Assembly: GCA_902610515.1 (NCBI GenBank)
Contig: CACLVZ010000004.1
Coordinates: 62,001-126,000 of the forward strand
From: an uncultured Pelagibacteraceae bacterium
GTDB taxonomy: Bacteria; Pseudomonadota; Alphaproteobacteria; Pelagibacterales; Pelagibacteraceae
Length of the DNA stretch: 64,000 bases
Direction of reading: 5' to 3'
Positions 50,760 to 61,108 of the stretch are shown here, one piece after another. The notes below the pieces were generated by a model, which was not told the DNA's origin, made no database searches, and was given only the letters and a program-made list of their open reading frames with translations. The translations under genes were made by a program, and so were the position numbers. Position 1 is the first letter of the stretch. Each line of letters starts with the position of its first letter.

Positions 50760-51854
50760 TTATTTAACATAACTTTTTTTATAAAATGGAAGTTCAGAAA
50801 TCTTACCCCCATATTTTTTTCCTCTTACTTCAAGCTGAATAGGTGTGCCTATTTCAGAAAATTCGGATTTAACATATCCCATTGCAACTGGAGCGTTCAC
50901 ACTTGGGCCAAAAGTACCACTTGTAACGAATCCTATTTCATTATTATCTGACGAAAAGATTTTCGTATTTTCTCTAGCTATAACTTTTCCATCTGGTTTT
51001 ATACCAACTCTAATTTTTTCACTTCCGTTTGCTAATAAATTTTTTATTTTTTCCCATCCATTAAAGCCGCCAATTTCTTTTCTTTTTTTTGCTATTGCCC
51101 ATTTTAAATTAGCCTCTACTGGATTTATTTTTTCATTTAAATCATGACCATATAAACAAAGACCTGCCTCTAATCTTAATGTATCTCTAGCTCCTAAACC
51201 TATCGGTTTAACTTTATTTGAAATTAAGAAATCGATAAGCTTTTCAACTTTTGTGTTTGAAATTGAGATTTCAAAACCATCTTCACCTGTATATCCAGAT
51301 CTTGTTACATAAAGATTTTCACCTTCATACTCAAAATTACTTCCTGTCATAAACTTTAAATTAGCTACACCCGAAATTAATTTTTCTAAAATCTCTACAG
51401 ATTTGGGTCCTTGTAACGCTATTAAAGATAAATCGTTGTTCAAAAGATGTTTATGATTTTTTTTTAAAAATTGCGAAATTTGTTTGATATCGTTTTCCTT
51501 ACAAGCTGCGTTTAAGATTATACAAAAACCTTTCTCGGTCCTTGTAATAATTAAATCATCAATTATTCCACCTTCGTTATTTAATAAAAAAGAATATTTT
51601 GAATGGTTTATTTTCAAATTTTTTAAATCTGCTGGTATAATTTTTTCTAGAGATTCTATTAATGTTTCATCTCCCTCTAAAAAGAATTGCCCCATATGTG
51701 AGACATCAAAAAATCCAGCGTGTGTTCTTGTGGAAATATGTTCCTTAACAATACCATCTTTGTATTGAATAGGCATTTCATAACCAGCAAACGGAACAAA
51801 TTTTGCTCCTAAGTTTTTATGATAATTATATAAAGCTGTTTTTTGTACTTCCAT
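50760..51854 (-). CDS. gcvT: Aminomethyltransferase, T protein
   Basis: A 364-residue enzyme that gives 5,10-methylene-tetrahydrofolate and ammonia from aminomethyl-GcvH. Motifs: GYEMPIQYKDGIVKEH, GFFDVSHMGQF, LIALQGPKS, RSGYTGEDGFEIS and LGARDTLRLEAGLCLYGHD in the C-terminal half. First gene of the gcv operon; the ATG is about 28 bases downstream of the tandem glycine riboswitch, close enough for control of translation. Confidence 0.98.
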   Translation of the reverse strand: MEVQKTALYNYHKNLGAKFVPFAGYEMPIQYKDGIVKEHISTRTHAGFFDVSHMGQFFLEGDETLIESLEKIIPADLKNLKINHSKYSFLLNNEGGIIDDLIITRTEKGFCIILNAACKENDIKQISQFLKKNHKHLLNNDLSLIALQGPKSVEILEKLISGVANLKFMTGSNFEYEGENLYVTRSGYTGEDGFEISISNTKVEKLIDFLISNKVKPIGLGARDTLRLEAGLCLYGHDLNEKINPVEANLKWAIAKKRKEIGGFNGWEKIKNLLANGSEKIRVGIKPDGKVIARENTKIFSSDNNEIGFVTSGTFGPSVNAPVAMGYVKSEFSEIGTPIQLEVRGKKYGGKISELPFYKKSYVK

Positions 51855-51881
51855 AATAACCCTTGTCTAACCCCATCTGTC

Positions 51882-52016
51882 TATGTACCTGAGAGATTTA
51901 ATCCTTCGGTGAGGCTTTCGCCTGCTTTCCAGAGTTATTACTATAACGGTCCTTTTGCCTGAGAGTTTCCGGGGTGGTTGCTCCTTCGGCGCCTAAATGG
52001 TCTCTCCCGTTACGAT
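51882..52016 (-). promoter_or_regulatory. Tandem glycine riboswitch of the gcv operon
   Basis: Two similar aptamers in series on the minus strand. The first (about 52012-51955) has GGGAGAGACC...CCGAAGGAGCAA...CCGGAAACTCTCAGGC; the second (about 51935-51884) has the matching CTCTGGAAAGC...CCGAAGGATTAAATCTCTCAGGT. The pair of GCCGAAGGAG-type cores and AAACTCTCAGG ends is the glycine riboswitch signature. A TATATT -10-like box lies just upstream near 52035-52040. Glycine activation of gcv expression is known for SAR11. Confidence 0.95.
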
Positions 52017-52060
52017 GCGGACTTTCCTCTAAATATACTTAAAAGTCAAATGCAAATTAT

Positions 52061-52924
52061 TCAAGTCTTGCTATGTTTTTTGTCAAAACTCTTCAATATT
52101 ATTGCAGAAATAATGACCACTCCACCAATAAATACGCTTAGTGGAGGAATTTCATTCAAAAATAACCATACCCAAAGAGGCGCACATAAAGTTTCCATCA
52201 ACATTAAAAGTCCAACTGTTGCTGACTCAACTGTTCTTGATCCAATTGTTATACAAATAAAGCTAACTGCCAATTGTGGAACTCCAAGAAGAAAACCCAT
52301 CCAAATATCATGTTTAGTGAATTCAAAGGACTCTGCTAAGAAAAAACCGTAAATCAAACTAAATATTCCAGAATAAAAAATTGCTGGAACCATATCAACT
52401 TTGGTATTTTTCCTAATTATCATTACCAAAATTGCAAAATTGATTGGGATTGCTAATGCCACTATGTTTCCAAATAATGACCCACCGGAAATTGAGTCTC
52501 CAACCATTATAATAATACCGCTCATAGCAAGAAAAATTGATATTAAGCCGATTAAAGAAACTTTTTCTTTTAAATAAAAGTAGCCAAATATAGCCAGAAA
52601 CATTGTTTGAGTGCTAATAATAAACACGACATTTGCTACTGTTGTATTGCTCATCGCGACTACAAAAGCAACAAAACTAAATGATAAAACAAAACCACCT
52701 AATAATCCTGGAAGGCCAGAGTCTTTAATTATATTAAAGGTATCTTTTTTATAAGTTACCAAAAGAAAAGTTATTAGAGCTAAAAGGAAAAAAAATGATC
52801 TAAGAAATAATATTTGCCAGATACTTGCTTCTTCAAAAGATCTAATTATGAATCCTCCCCAGCTTAAACAAAATCCCCCAAATAAAAGTAGAATATAACC
52901 AGGTATTTTATATAAAAATTGCAT
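52061..52924 (-). CDS. EamA/DMT-family transporter
   Basis: A 287-residue protein with ten membrane helices in two EamA repeats (LLFGGFCLSWGGFIIRSFE and LVMIIRKNTKVDMVPAIFYSGI mark the two halves). Drug/metabolite transporters usually export amino acids or other small molecules. It follows the MATE gene at once in the same direction (0 bases), so both belong to one transcript, and it ends ahead of the glycine riboswitch. Confidence 0.85.
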   Translation of the reverse strand: MQFLYKIPGYILLLFGGFCLSWGGFIIRSFEEASIWQILFLRSFFFLLALITFLLVTYKKDTFNIIKDSGLPGLLGGFVLSFSFVAFVVAMSNTTVANVVFIISTQTMFLAIFGYFYLKEKVSLIGLISIFLAMSGIIIMVGDSISGGSLFGNIVALAIPINFAILVMIIRKNTKVDMVPAIFYSGIFSLIYGFFLAESFEFTKHDIWMGFLLGVPQLAVSFICITIGSRTVESATVGLLMLMETLCAPLWVWLFLNEIPPLSVFIGGVVIISAIILKSFDKKHSKT

Positions 52925-54250
52925 TTAAAATTTTTTCAAAATATTTTTAAAATAATATTGTAAAGTCAAGGATCTTAATATCATAAATAACAAAAGAGAG
53001 AGCCAAATACCATGATTACCTAGATATTCTGTTAGGAGGATTGATATTCCGATGTAAATCAAAACAGAAATTATCATTGCATTTCTAATTTCTTTTGTTT
53101 GGGACGCTCCGATAAATATTCCATCTAATTGATAACAAAAACACGCAATTGGTGGTATTACAATCACCCACAAGATATGTTGAAAAGAAATAAATCTTAA
53201 AATTTCAATATTAGTAATTATGTAAATTATTTCTTTAAAAAATATTAAATAGATTACAGAGATAATTATAGCAGTAGCAAAACTTACCTGAATAGAATTT
53301 TTTACAACCTCTAAAAAAGATTTTAGGTTTCTTCTTCCTATGGTAAAGCCTATTATGCCTTCCGTAGAAAAAGCATAAGCATCTAAAAAAAATGATGATA
53401 AAATAATAAATTGCATTAATATTGTATTAACTGCTAAGTAGTCTTCTCCAATTTTTGAACCGAGATAAGTTACCCATAGAAAAGCAAACGTAAGAAACAG
53501 AGTTCTTATAAAAATATCAATATTTATATTTAAAAGTTTGAATAATTTAGATTTCACAATCAAATTTTCAAATCTAGGAATAATTTTGAATTTCTTAATT
53601 ATATAATTATATGTAAATAATGTGAAAATAATTAAGGTAATGTAGCTCGAAATTAATGTTCCAAGAGCAACACCAAAAACTTTTAAATCGTAAGATAAAA
53701 CTAATAATGAACTAAAAACAATATTCAAACTCGATAAAACAATGATTAAAAAACTTGATATTTTAGTTTTTTGTATTCCAAGATAAAAGCCGACTAATAC
53801 ATATATGATTAATTCTGCAGGTATTGAAAAAATCCTTACACTTAAATAAGTATTTATTAAAACTTCGGTTTCATCAGATGGAGAGAAAAAATAATTAATT
53901 CCAATTTTTAATGCTGGGTAAAAAATAATTATTATGAATGCTGCAATTAAAGCAATAATTAAATTTCTCAAAATTGTTTTTACTATTTCTCTATAATCGC
54001 TTCTTCCATAGGCTTGGGCAACAATTCCAACTGTTCCCATTCTTAAAAAACCAAAGCTCCACACAATCATAGTCATTACTGACGTAGCTATACTGGTTGC
54101 AGCTAAATACTTGGTCTCGCTCAGATTTCCCATCAAGCCCGTATCCACCATTCCTACTAATGGTATAGCTATGTTTGAAAAAAAAACCGGTATGGACGAC
54201 AAAATTATTTGTTTTTTTGAAAATTTTGAGGAGCTTTTAAGTAATTCCAT
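52925..54250 (-). CDS. MATE-family efflux transporter
   Basis: A 441-residue protein with 12 membrane helices and the MATE motifs: SIPVFFSNIAIPLVGMVDTGLMGNL (in part), GTVGIVAQAYGRSDYREI, and the repeated pattern in the second half (STEGIIGFTIGRRNLKSF). It exports drugs or metabolites with sodium or protons, typically DinF-like. The inner ATG at 54248-54250 is preferred since it leaves 48 bases for divergent promoters; the alternative start is at 54271. Confidence 0.88.
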   Translation of the reverse strand: MELLKSSSKFSKKQIILSSIPVFFSNIAIPLVGMVDTGLMGNLSETKYLAATSIATSVMTMIVWSFGFLRMGTVGIVAQAYGRSDYREIVKTILRNLIIALIAAFIIIIFYPALKIGINYFFSPSDETEVLINTYLSVRIFSIPAELIIYVLVGFYLGIQKTKISSFLIIVLSSLNIVFSSLLVLSYDLKVFGVALGTLISSYITLIIFTLFTYNYIIKKFKIIPRFENLIVKSKLFKLLNINIDIFIRTLFLTFAFLWVTYLGSKIGEDYLAVNTILMQFIILSSFFLDAYAFSTEGIIGFTIGRRNLKSFLEVVKNSIQVSFATAIIISVIYLIFFKEIIYIITNIEILRFISFQHILWVIVIPPIACFCYQLDGIFIGASQTKEIRNAMIISVLIYIGISILLTEYLGNHGIWLSLLLFMILRSLTLQYYFKNILKKF

Positions 54251-54298
54251 TTTATTCTTTAATATATCCAAATAACCTTATATATATTCTTAATATAG

Positions 54299-54916
54299 AT
54301 GTTAGAGCAAGTAATCATCTCAATTCAGATAATCTTAATAGATATCGTTATGGCTGCGGATAACGCGATCATAATAGGTTTAATAGCTGCCGGATTTGCT
54401 ACAGATAATAGAAGAAAAATCATCGCTTGGGGAGTAGCAGCTGCATTTTTATTCAGAATAGTATTCGCCTCTGGAGCAAATTATTTATTTGAATTTGCAT
54501 GGATCAAAATTTTAGGTGGTGTTTTACTATTATGGGTTATTAATAACTTAAGACAAGACTTTTTTGGGAAAAACAAAATTAAAACACCTCAAGTTAAATC
54601 TGCTGAAACCAAAAGTTTTAGCATGGGAGTTTACCAAGTATTAATTGCAGATCTCACTTTGAGTTTTGATAATACTATAGCAGTTGTTGCGGCATCAAAA
54701 GGAAATTTTCATTTAATGGTTATTGGCTTGCTTTTATCTGTCTTTTTAATAGCTACTCTGGCAAGTTATTTTGCCGAGTATATCAAGAAACATATGTGGC
54801 TTGGCTATTTAGGTTTATTCGTAATTTTGGTAATTTCAATTCAGCTAATTATAGGTGGACTTGTAAGCTACGAAGTTCTTTCGATTAACGAAAAGTATAA
54901 ATTTTTATTTTTATAA
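54299..54916 (+). CDS. TerC family integral membrane protein (second copy)
   Basis: A 205-residue TerC protein with DIVMAADNAIIIGLIAAGF and ADLTLSFDNTIAVVAASKGN, seven helices. It is a paralogue of the protein at 5299, with the same overall lay-out but clear divergence (AADN in place of AGDN). The stop TAA overlaps the ATG of the renalase-like gene by one base. Confidence 0.88.
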   Translation: MLEQVIISIQIILIDIVMAADNAIIIGLIAAGFATDNRRKIIAWGVAAAFLFRIVFASGANYLFEFAWIKILGGVLLLWVINNLRQDFFGKNKIKTPQVKSAETKSFSMGVYQVLIADLTLSFDNTIAVVAASKGNFHLMVIGLLLSVFLIATLASYFAEYIKKHMWLGYLGLFVILVISIQLIIGGLVSYEVLSINEKYKFLFL

Positions 54917-55878
54917 TGATAGATTTTTGTATTATAGGGTCAGGTATAGCTGGCTCTACAATAGCTCATCTTCTCTCAAAAAAATATTCAGTACAAATTC
55001 TTGATAAAGCTAGAGGTCCAGGTGGACGTGCGTCAAATAAAAGATTTAAACAAAATTTAAGTTTTGATCATGGGGTTCAATATATTTCTCCAAAATCCAA
55101 AGAATTTTTAGCGTTTATAAAAACTCTTTGTAAAAAAAAAGAAGCGAAAATTTGGAGTGGAAATCATTTAGATTTTACATTTGAAAAAAAAGACATATCT
55201 GAAAAATTTATTGGCATGAAGGGGAACAATTTTATTTCAAAATATTATACCAAAAAAATTAAAAAAAGTTTTCAATCTTCAGTCAAATCAATCTTTAATA
55301 ATAAATACTTTTGGGAAATAAAACTAGACAATGATGAAAATATTCAAGCGAGGTCGTTAATTTTAACTTGTCCTTTTCCTCAATCAAAAAAGATTGCAGG
55401 TAAATATCTTGAAAAAAAAATTTCAAATTTAAAGATAAATATGGAACCTAACATTACTACAATGTTGGCTTTTAAAAATCAAAAAACTGTCCCAGTAAGT
55501 AGTATGAAATTTAATGATGACATTTTAACTTGGGCAGCTTTTGAAAATAGTAAAAATAGATTTAATTCTTCAAATTCACTTTGGACATTGCAGTCATCGA
55601 TTGGATGGGCAAGAAAAAACATAAATCATTATAAAAAAAATAAACAAGTAGAAAATACTTTAGTATCAAAATTTTTAAACTTTACAGGTTACAAAAAAAA
55701 TAACATTATATTTAAAAAAACACATGGATGGAAATATTCTTATAATTTAAAAGGTTCGCCTTTTAAGAGTTATTGGAATAAAAAATTAAGATTAGGATTG
55801 TGTGCTGATTGGTTTATCGGTCCTAAAGTTGAGAATGCTTGGTTAAGCGCTAATGATTTAGCGAGGAAAATCAAATAA
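54916..55878 (+). CDS. Renalase-like FAD/NAD(P)-dependent oxidoreductase
   Basis: A 320-residue flavoprotein: FCIIGSGIAGSTIAHLLSKK FAD site, LDKARGPGGRASNKRF, FDHGVQYISPKS and the ending LGLCADWFIGPKVENAWLSANDLA. This is the bacterial renalase family, which oxidises misformed dihydro-NAD(P) isomers or unknown amines. Coupled to terC upstream; convergent with prpD (0 bases between). Confidence 0.88.
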   Translation: MIDFCIIGSGIAGSTIAHLLSKKYSVQILDKARGPGGRASNKRFKQNLSFDHGVQYISPKSKEFLAFIKTLCKKKEAKIWSGNHLDFTFEKKDISEKFIGMKGNNFISKYYTKKIKKSFQSSVKSIFNNKYFWEIKLDNDENIQARSLILTCPFPQSKKIAGKYLEKKISNLKINMEPNITTMLAFKNQKTVPVSSMKFNDDILTWAAFENSKNRFNSSNSLWTLQSSIGWARKNINHYKKNKQVENTLVSKFLNFTGYKKNNIIFKKTHGWKYSYNLKGSPFKSYWNKKLRLGLCADWFIGPKVENAWLSANDLARKIK

Positions 55879-57384
55879 TTAAAAAATACTTTTACCTTTT
55901 TTAATTCTTTTTCTCATTTTAGGTAAAATTTCCACATTAAGTCCTTTAAGATCTTTAGGTTTTAATTTTCTTAAGTTTTGAACGCATTTTAAAAATCTTT
56001 GTGACTCTTTTTTTGATATAATATCATCTGTCAGAACTTTAAATTTATTAATATATTCTTTTCTTCCAAATGGTCGTTTTCCAGCTGGATGAGCATCTGC
56101 AACATTGATCTCCTCCGATATTGTTGAACCGTTTTTCATTTTTACAATAACTCTTCCTCCAAAACACTTCTTTTTAGGATCTCTGTTATGATATTTTTTT
56201 GTCCATTTCTTATTCTCTTTAGTTACTATTTTTCGCCAGAGTTGAACTGTGCTTTTTCTTCTAGCTCTTTTTGGTGTGTAAGACTTTATATGATGCCAAG
56301 CTCCGTCCTCTAAAGCTACAGCAAAAATATACATAATAGAGTGATCTAATGTTTCTCTACTTGCATATGGATCCATTTTTTGAGGATCATTAGCGCCAGT
56401 TCCAATTACATAATGCGTATGGTGACTTGTTTCAATTACAATTTTTTTAATATTATTTAAATTTTTAATTTTCTTATTCAAACTTCTTGCTAAATCAATT
56501 AATGCCTGAGACTGATACTCGGCAGAATGCTCTTTGGTGTAAGTTTCTAATATCGCTTTTTTTGGCTCATTAACTCTTGGTAAAGGAACATTATATTTTT
56601 TCCCTGGACCAGATAACACGTAGGCTATAACACTATCTTCACCTTCATAAATTGGACTTGGAGCACCCTCGCCTCTCATACATCTGTCAACTGCCTCGAC
56701 TGCTAATTTGCCAGCATGTGCAGGGGCAAAAGCTTTCCAACTGGAGATTTCTCCTTTTCTTGATTGTCTGGTTGAAATAGTCGTGTGCAAAGCTTGTTGA
56801 ACCGATTGGTAAATTGTTTCTGTATTTAATCTCAATAAACTTCCTAAACCTGCTGCAACACTAGGGCCTAAGTGTGCTATGTGATCTATTTTATGTTTGT
56901 GTAAACAAATCCCTTTAACTAAGTTAACTTGAACCTCATAACCCGTTAAAATTCCTCGAATAATATCTATTCCACTGCACCCTTTTTGCTGAGCTACTGC
57001 TAAAATTGCAGGTATATTATCTCCGGGATGGCTGTAATCTGCCGCTAAAAAAGTATCATGATAGTCAAGTTCTCTCACTGCAGTACCATTAGCCCAGGTT
57101 GCCCATTCACAATCTACTTTTATTTTAGGATTTAATCCAAAAACATTTGCTCCATTCTTTCTTGGATGTGCTAAAGCCATTTGTCTTGCTGAAACAACAG
57201 GCTTTCTATTGTAAGAAGCTATTGCAACTGATGCATTATCAATAATTCTATTGATAACCATCTCAATTGCATCTTTATTTAATTTTGCTTTATCAGAGGA
57301 GATTTCTGCAATCTTCCACGCTAGTTGTTCCTTCTTTTTTAAATTAGCTTTAGATGGGTGAACTTTTACTATGATATTTCTCAT
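55879..57384 (-). CDS. prpD: MmgE/PrpD family 2-methylcitrate dehydratase
   Basis: A 501-residue protein of the PrpD family: [46 protein letters not shown] (in part), [20 protein letters not shown] and [13 protein letters not shown]. It dehydrates 2-methylcitrate in propionyl-CoA catabolism. It overlaps acnA by one base, the partner that hydrates the product. prpB and prpC are not in the window. Confidence 0.93.
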   Translation of the reverse strand: MRNIIVKVHPSKANLKKKEQLAWKIAEISSDKAKLNKDAIEMVINRIIDNASVAIASYNRKPVVSARQMALAHPRKNGANVFGLNPKIKVDCEWATWANGTAVRELDYHDTFLAADYSHPGDNIPAILAVAQQKGCSGIDIIRGILTGYEVQVNLVKGICLHKHKIDHIAHLGPSVAAGLGSLLRLNTETIYQSVQQALHTTISTRQSRKGEISSWKAFAPAHAGKLAVEAVDRCMRGEGAPSPIYEGEDSVIAYVLSGPGKKYNVPLPRVNEPKKAILETYTKEHSAEYQSQALIDLARSLNKKIKNLNNIKKIVIETSHHTHYVIGTGANDPQKMDPYASRETLDHSIMYIFAVALEDGAWHHIKSYTPKRARRKSTVQLWRKIVTKENKKWTKKYHNRDPKKKCFGGRVIVKMKNGSTISEEINVADAHPAGKRPFGRKEYINKFKVLTDDIISKKESQRFLKCVQNLRKLKPKDLKGLNVEILPKMRKRIKKGKSIF

Positions 57385-60056
57385 TAATTGAGCATGTTAC
57401 GTAAAACAAACTGAAGAATTCCTCCGTTTTTGTAATATTCTATTTCATTTTCAGTATCTATTCTACTCAAAGCTTGTATCTTTTTAATCGTGCCATCTTT
57501 ATATTTAATTTCACAAGCTACCTCAGCCCTTGGTTTAATTCCTTTTTCAATATCAATTATTGTAATAAGTTCAGCTCCTGTTATTTTTAATTTTTTTCTA
57601 TCAAAACCCTCTTTAAATTGTAGTGGCAAAACACCCATGCCTACTAAATTTGATCTATGAATCCTTTCAAAACTTTCAGCTAACACAGCTTTAATGCCTA
57701 ATAGCTTCGTTCCTTTAGCTGCCCAATCTCTTGAGGATCCTGTTCCGTATTCTTTACCAGCAATGACAACTAAATCATTATTTCTTTTTTTATATTCCAT
57801 TGCAGCCTTATAAACACTCATAACTTTGCCATCAGGCTGTAAAGTAGTAAATCCACCCTCTGTTCCAGGAGCCATTTCATTTCTAATTTTGATATTTCCA
57901 AAAGTTCCTCTCATCATTACTTCATGATTTCCTCTTCTCGCTCCGTAAGAATTGAAGTCTTTTTGTTGGATTTGATGCTCCATAAAATAATCGCCAGTTG
58001 GACTATCTTTCTTAATGCTTCCTGCTGGTGAAATATGATCTGTAGTTACTGTATCTCCTAATAACAGAAGTATTCTTGCATCATTAATTGCCTTAAAACC
58101 TTCAGGTTTATCAGGAAGATTGTCAAAAAAAGGTGGTCTTTTTACATATGTTGAGTTTTGTTCCCAGTTATAAATATCACTATCAACCGTATTAATTTCT
58201 CTCCATTCTCTTGGTCCTTCTGAAACATTAGAATATCTTTTTTTAAACATATCAGCATTTAAAGAGGTAAGCATAATATCTTCAATTTCTTTGTTGCTCG
58301 GCCAAATATCTTTTAAGAAAACATCTTTGCCAGCTTTATCTTTCCCAAGAGAAGATTTATATAAATCAAAATTCATATTCCCAGCTAAAGCATAAGCAAC
58401 AACTAAAGGGGGTGATGCTAGATAATTTGCTTTTACATCTGGATTTATTCTACCTTCAAAGTTTCTGTTACCAGATAAAACTGAAACCGCATATAAATCT
58501 TTTTCGTTAATTGCATCTGATATATTTTTATTTAATGGTCCTGAATTTCCAATACATGTAGTGCACCCATAACCTACAAGATTAAAACCTAATTCATCTA
58601 AATATTTATTTAAGCCAGCTTTTTCTAGGTAGTCAGTAACGACTTGCGATCCTGGCGCTAAAGAAGTTTTGACCCACGGTTTTACTTTTAATCCTTTTTC
58701 ATAAGCTTTTTTGGCAAGAAGTCCAGCTCCGATTAGAACGCTTGGATTTGATGTATTAGTACATGAGGTAATTGCTGCAATAACAATATCCCCATCTTTT
58801 AATTTAAAATCTGCTCCTACAACATCAGACTCCACTACTTTAGATCTTTTAGCGTTTTCTTTATAAACTTTAGCGAACGAACTTGCTGCCTCAGTTAGTA
58901 AAACTTTATCTTGAGGTCTTTTAGGTCCAGAGATACTTGTTACAACTGTGCTTACATCTAGAGATACTGTATCAGTAAACTCCACATCATTACTTGCCCA
59001 TAGCCCTTGTTCTTTAGAATATTTCTCTACCAAAGCAATTGTTGCACTATCTCGTCCAGATAGTTTTAAATATTTAAGCGACTCATCATCAACAGGAAAG
59101 AAGCCACATGTCGCTCCATACTCAGGAGCCATGTTAGCAATGGTTGCTCTATCAGCTAAAGTTAAATTTTTTAGTCCTTCTCCATAAAATTCTACAAATT
59201 TTCCTACAACACCTTTTTTTCTTAACATTTCTACTATTGTTAAGACTAAATCAGTTGCAGTTGTACCCTCTTTAAGTTTACCTTTTATTTCAACACCAAC
59301 CACCTCTGGAATTAACATTGAAATTGGTTGCCCTAACATCGCAGCTTCAGCTTCAATACCTCCAACTCCCCAACCTAATACGGATAACCCATTAACCATT
59401 GTAGTGTGGCTGTCCGTACCAACTAAAGTATCTGGATAAGCAAATAAATCATTCCCGCTTTTAGATGACCAAACAACTTTAGATAAATATTCTAGGTTTA
59501 CTTGGTGACAAATACCTGTTCCTGGTGGTACCACTCTAAAATTATCAAAAGCTTGTTGTCCCCATTTTAAGAAAGAATATCGCTCTCCGTTTCTAGAAAA
59601 TTCTCTTTCAACATTTTTATCAAACGATTTTCCTGAAGCATATTCGTCAACCATTACTGAATGATCGATTACTAAGTCTACAGTTGATAAGGGGTTTATT
59701 TTTTCTGGATCTTTGTTTTTATCTTTTACAGCATCTCTCATAGCAGCTAAATCCGCTACCGCTGGGATTCCTGTGTAGTCCTGCATTAAAACTCTAGCTG
59801 GTCTGTAAGCTATTTCAGTATTAGATTTTTTATTTTTCAACCACTCTTTGATTGCTAAAATCTGTTTTTTATCTACAGTTATATCGTCTTCGTATCTAAG
59901 TAAATTTTCTAATAAAACTTTGAGAGATTTTGGTAGTTTTGAAATTCCTTCTAAACCATTCTTTTCGGCTATTTTTAAATTGAAAATTTTATATTCTTTA
60001 CCTGATGATGAAATATTATCTAATGATTTAAAGGAATTTTTACTATTAAATTTCAT
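57384..60056 (-). CDS. acnA: Aconitate hydratase A
   Basis: An 890-residue aconitase of the IRP1/AcnA type: [41 protein letters not shown], the cluster cysteines in [10 protein letters not shown] and [14 protein letters not shown], and [17 protein letters not shown] in the swivelling domain. It isomerises citrate through cis-aconitate in the TCA cycle and may act on 2-methyl-cis-aconitate together with PrpD. Confidence 0.97.
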   Translation of the reverse strand: MKFNSKNSFKSLDNISSSGKEYKIFNLKIAEKNGLEGISKLPKSLKVLLENLLRYEDDITVDKKQILAIKEWLKNKKSNTEIAYRPARVLMQDYTGIPAVADLAAMRDAVKDKNKDPEKINPLSTVDLVIDHSVMVDEYASGKSFDKNVEREFSRNGERYSFLKWGQQAFDNFRVVPPGTGICHQVNLEYLSKVVWSSKSGNDLFAYPDTLVGTDSHTTMVNGLSVLGWGVGGIEAEAAMLGQPISMLIPEVVGVEIKGKLKEGTTATDLVLTIVEMLRKKGVVGKFVEFYGEGLKNLTLADRATIANMAPEYGATCGFFPVDDESLKYLKLSGRDSATIALVEKYSKEQGLWASNDVEFTDTVSLDVSTVVTSISGPKRPQDKVLLTEAASSFAKVYKENAKRSKVVESDVVGADFKLKDGDIVIAAITSCTNTSNPSVLIGAGLLAKKAYEKGLKVKPWVKTSLAPGSQVVTDYLEKAGLNKYLDELGFNLVGYGCTTCIGNSGPLNKNISDAINEKDLYAVSVLSGNRNFEGRINPDVKANYLASPPLVVAYALAGNMNFDLYKSSLGKDKAGKDVFLKDIWPSNKEIEDIMLTSLNADMFKKRYSNVSEGPREWREINTVDSDIYNWEQNSTYVKRPPFFDNLPDKPEGFKAINDARILLLLGDTVTTDHISPAGSIKKDSPTGDYFMEHQIQQKDFNSYGARRGNHEVMMRGTFGNIKIRNEMAPGTEGGFTTLQPDGKVMSVYKAAMEYKKRNNDLVVIAGKEYGTGSSRDWAAKGTKLLGIKAVLAESFERIHRSNLVGMGVLPLQFKEGFDRKKLKITGAELITIIDIEKGIKPRAEVACEIKYKDGTIKKIQALSRIDTENEIEYYKNGGILQFVLRNMLN

Positions 60057-60059
60057 GCG

Positions 60060-60647
60060 CTATACATAGAACAAAATCACACAAACGATAAGCAAAAAAG
60101 ACATTGTGTAATTAAAATTCTTAATAAATTTATCACTTGTGGCGAATTTTCTCATGTATTTACCCATTAAACACCAGGCTGTTTGACTTCCAACAGCCAT
60201 CAAAAACCAAACAAATGTTAAAACAATCGAGTCTCTTAAGTAATTATTCTGTGTATCAATAAATAAAGAAATTGAGGTTAGTCCTACTATAATGCTTTTG
60301 GGATTTACGAACTGAAACCAAAAAGTATTCAAAAAAGTTACTGGTTTTGGATCAATCTTTTTATCTTTTGTTTGTCCTGCAAAAGATAATTTGTATGCCA
60401 TATAAAATAAGTAGATTGATCCTAATATTTTTATTGTAGTTTGAATAAATGCATACTTTTGAAAAATAGCTCCAGATGTAAGTTGTAAAAGAATAATTAA
60501 AAGCGTCCATCCAATTATAACTCCAAGCATTGTAGGAATGGCTTTTCTAAAACCAAAATTAAAAGCTGTATAAGATGTCATAATATTATTTGGCCCAGGA
60601 GAAAACGCGGTTGCAATACCGAATAAAATTAGTGGAAAAATCTGCAT
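60060..60647 (-). CDS. LysE/RhtB family amino acid exporter
   Basis: A 195-residue protein with six membrane helices and the family start FGIATAFSPGPNNIMTSYTAFNFGFRKA plus FVNPKSIIVGLTSISLF. Members export amino acids such as lysine, threonine or homoserine lactone. Same direction as acnA with 3 bases between; it precedes acnA in the transcript. Confidence 0.9.
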   Translation of the reverse strand: MQIFPLILFGIATAFSPGPNNIMTSYTAFNFGFRKAIPTMLGVIIGWTLLIILLQLTSGAIFQKYAFIQTTIKILGSIYLFYMAYKLSFAGQTKDKKIDPKPVTFLNTFWFQFVNPKSIIVGLTSISLFIDTQNNYLRDSIVLTFVWFLMAVGSQTAWCLMGKYMRKFATSDKFIKNFNYTMSFLLIVCVILFYV

Positions 60648-60653
60648 TTTAAT

Positions 60654-61085
60654 TTAATGAGGTGCTCTAAATCTACTATGACAAGCTGAACAATTACTCC
60701 ACATAAGTTCTTTTTGAACTGCTCGAAGGTCCTCTGCAGTATCTATTGCTTTAGCAAGTTTAATCATATCTTCTGAAGCCTTTTTCATTAAAGCGTTGAA
60801 CTCGTCTTTATTTTCCCAAATGCTTGGTAGCGCTTCTGTTTTAAAACCTTCTTTTGTATTTTCAGGAAAATAATCTAACAATTTTATATAATTATCTGAA
60901 ATTTTTTTCATTAGAGGTTTAGCCTCCTCAATTCTTTTAGATTTCAGTAATATAGATATTTTTTTAGCATTTTGATAGTTTTCACTAAACATTGCTTTTC
61001 TACCTTTTATAATTTCCTCTACAGTTTGAGCATTGGCAGAAAAAGAAAGGCTTAAAGAAAAAATAATAATAAATGTTTTTATCAT
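60654..61085 (-). CDS. Periplasmic cytochrome c'-type protein
   Basis: A 143-residue protein with a signal peptide (MIKTFIIIFSLSLSFSANAQ) and a four-helix-bundle mature part ending in the heme site SNCSACHSRFRAPH. It is a cytochrome c' like protein with the heme motif at the C terminus, likely binding NO or serving redox. The inner ATG at 61083-61085 has an AAAGAG ribosome site; an earlier ATG six codons up has none. In line with DUF411 and b561 genes nearby. Confidence 0.88.
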   Translation of the reverse strand: MIKTFIIIFSLSLSFSANAQTVEEIIKGRKAMFSENYQNAKKISILLKSKRIEEAKPLMKKISDNYIKLLDYFPENTKEGFKTEALPSIWENKDEFNALMKKASEDMIKLAKAIDTAEDLRAVQKELMWSNCSACHSRFRAPH

Positions 61086-61108
61086 TTTACTCTTTTGTAT
61101 CATAAAAT

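Noticed and set aside
52020-52035. GAGGAAAGTCC on the minus strand, like the core of RNase P RNA.
   Set aside because: Only 11 bases match; no other conserved RNase P segment is near, and it is the 5' leader of the glycine riboswitch.
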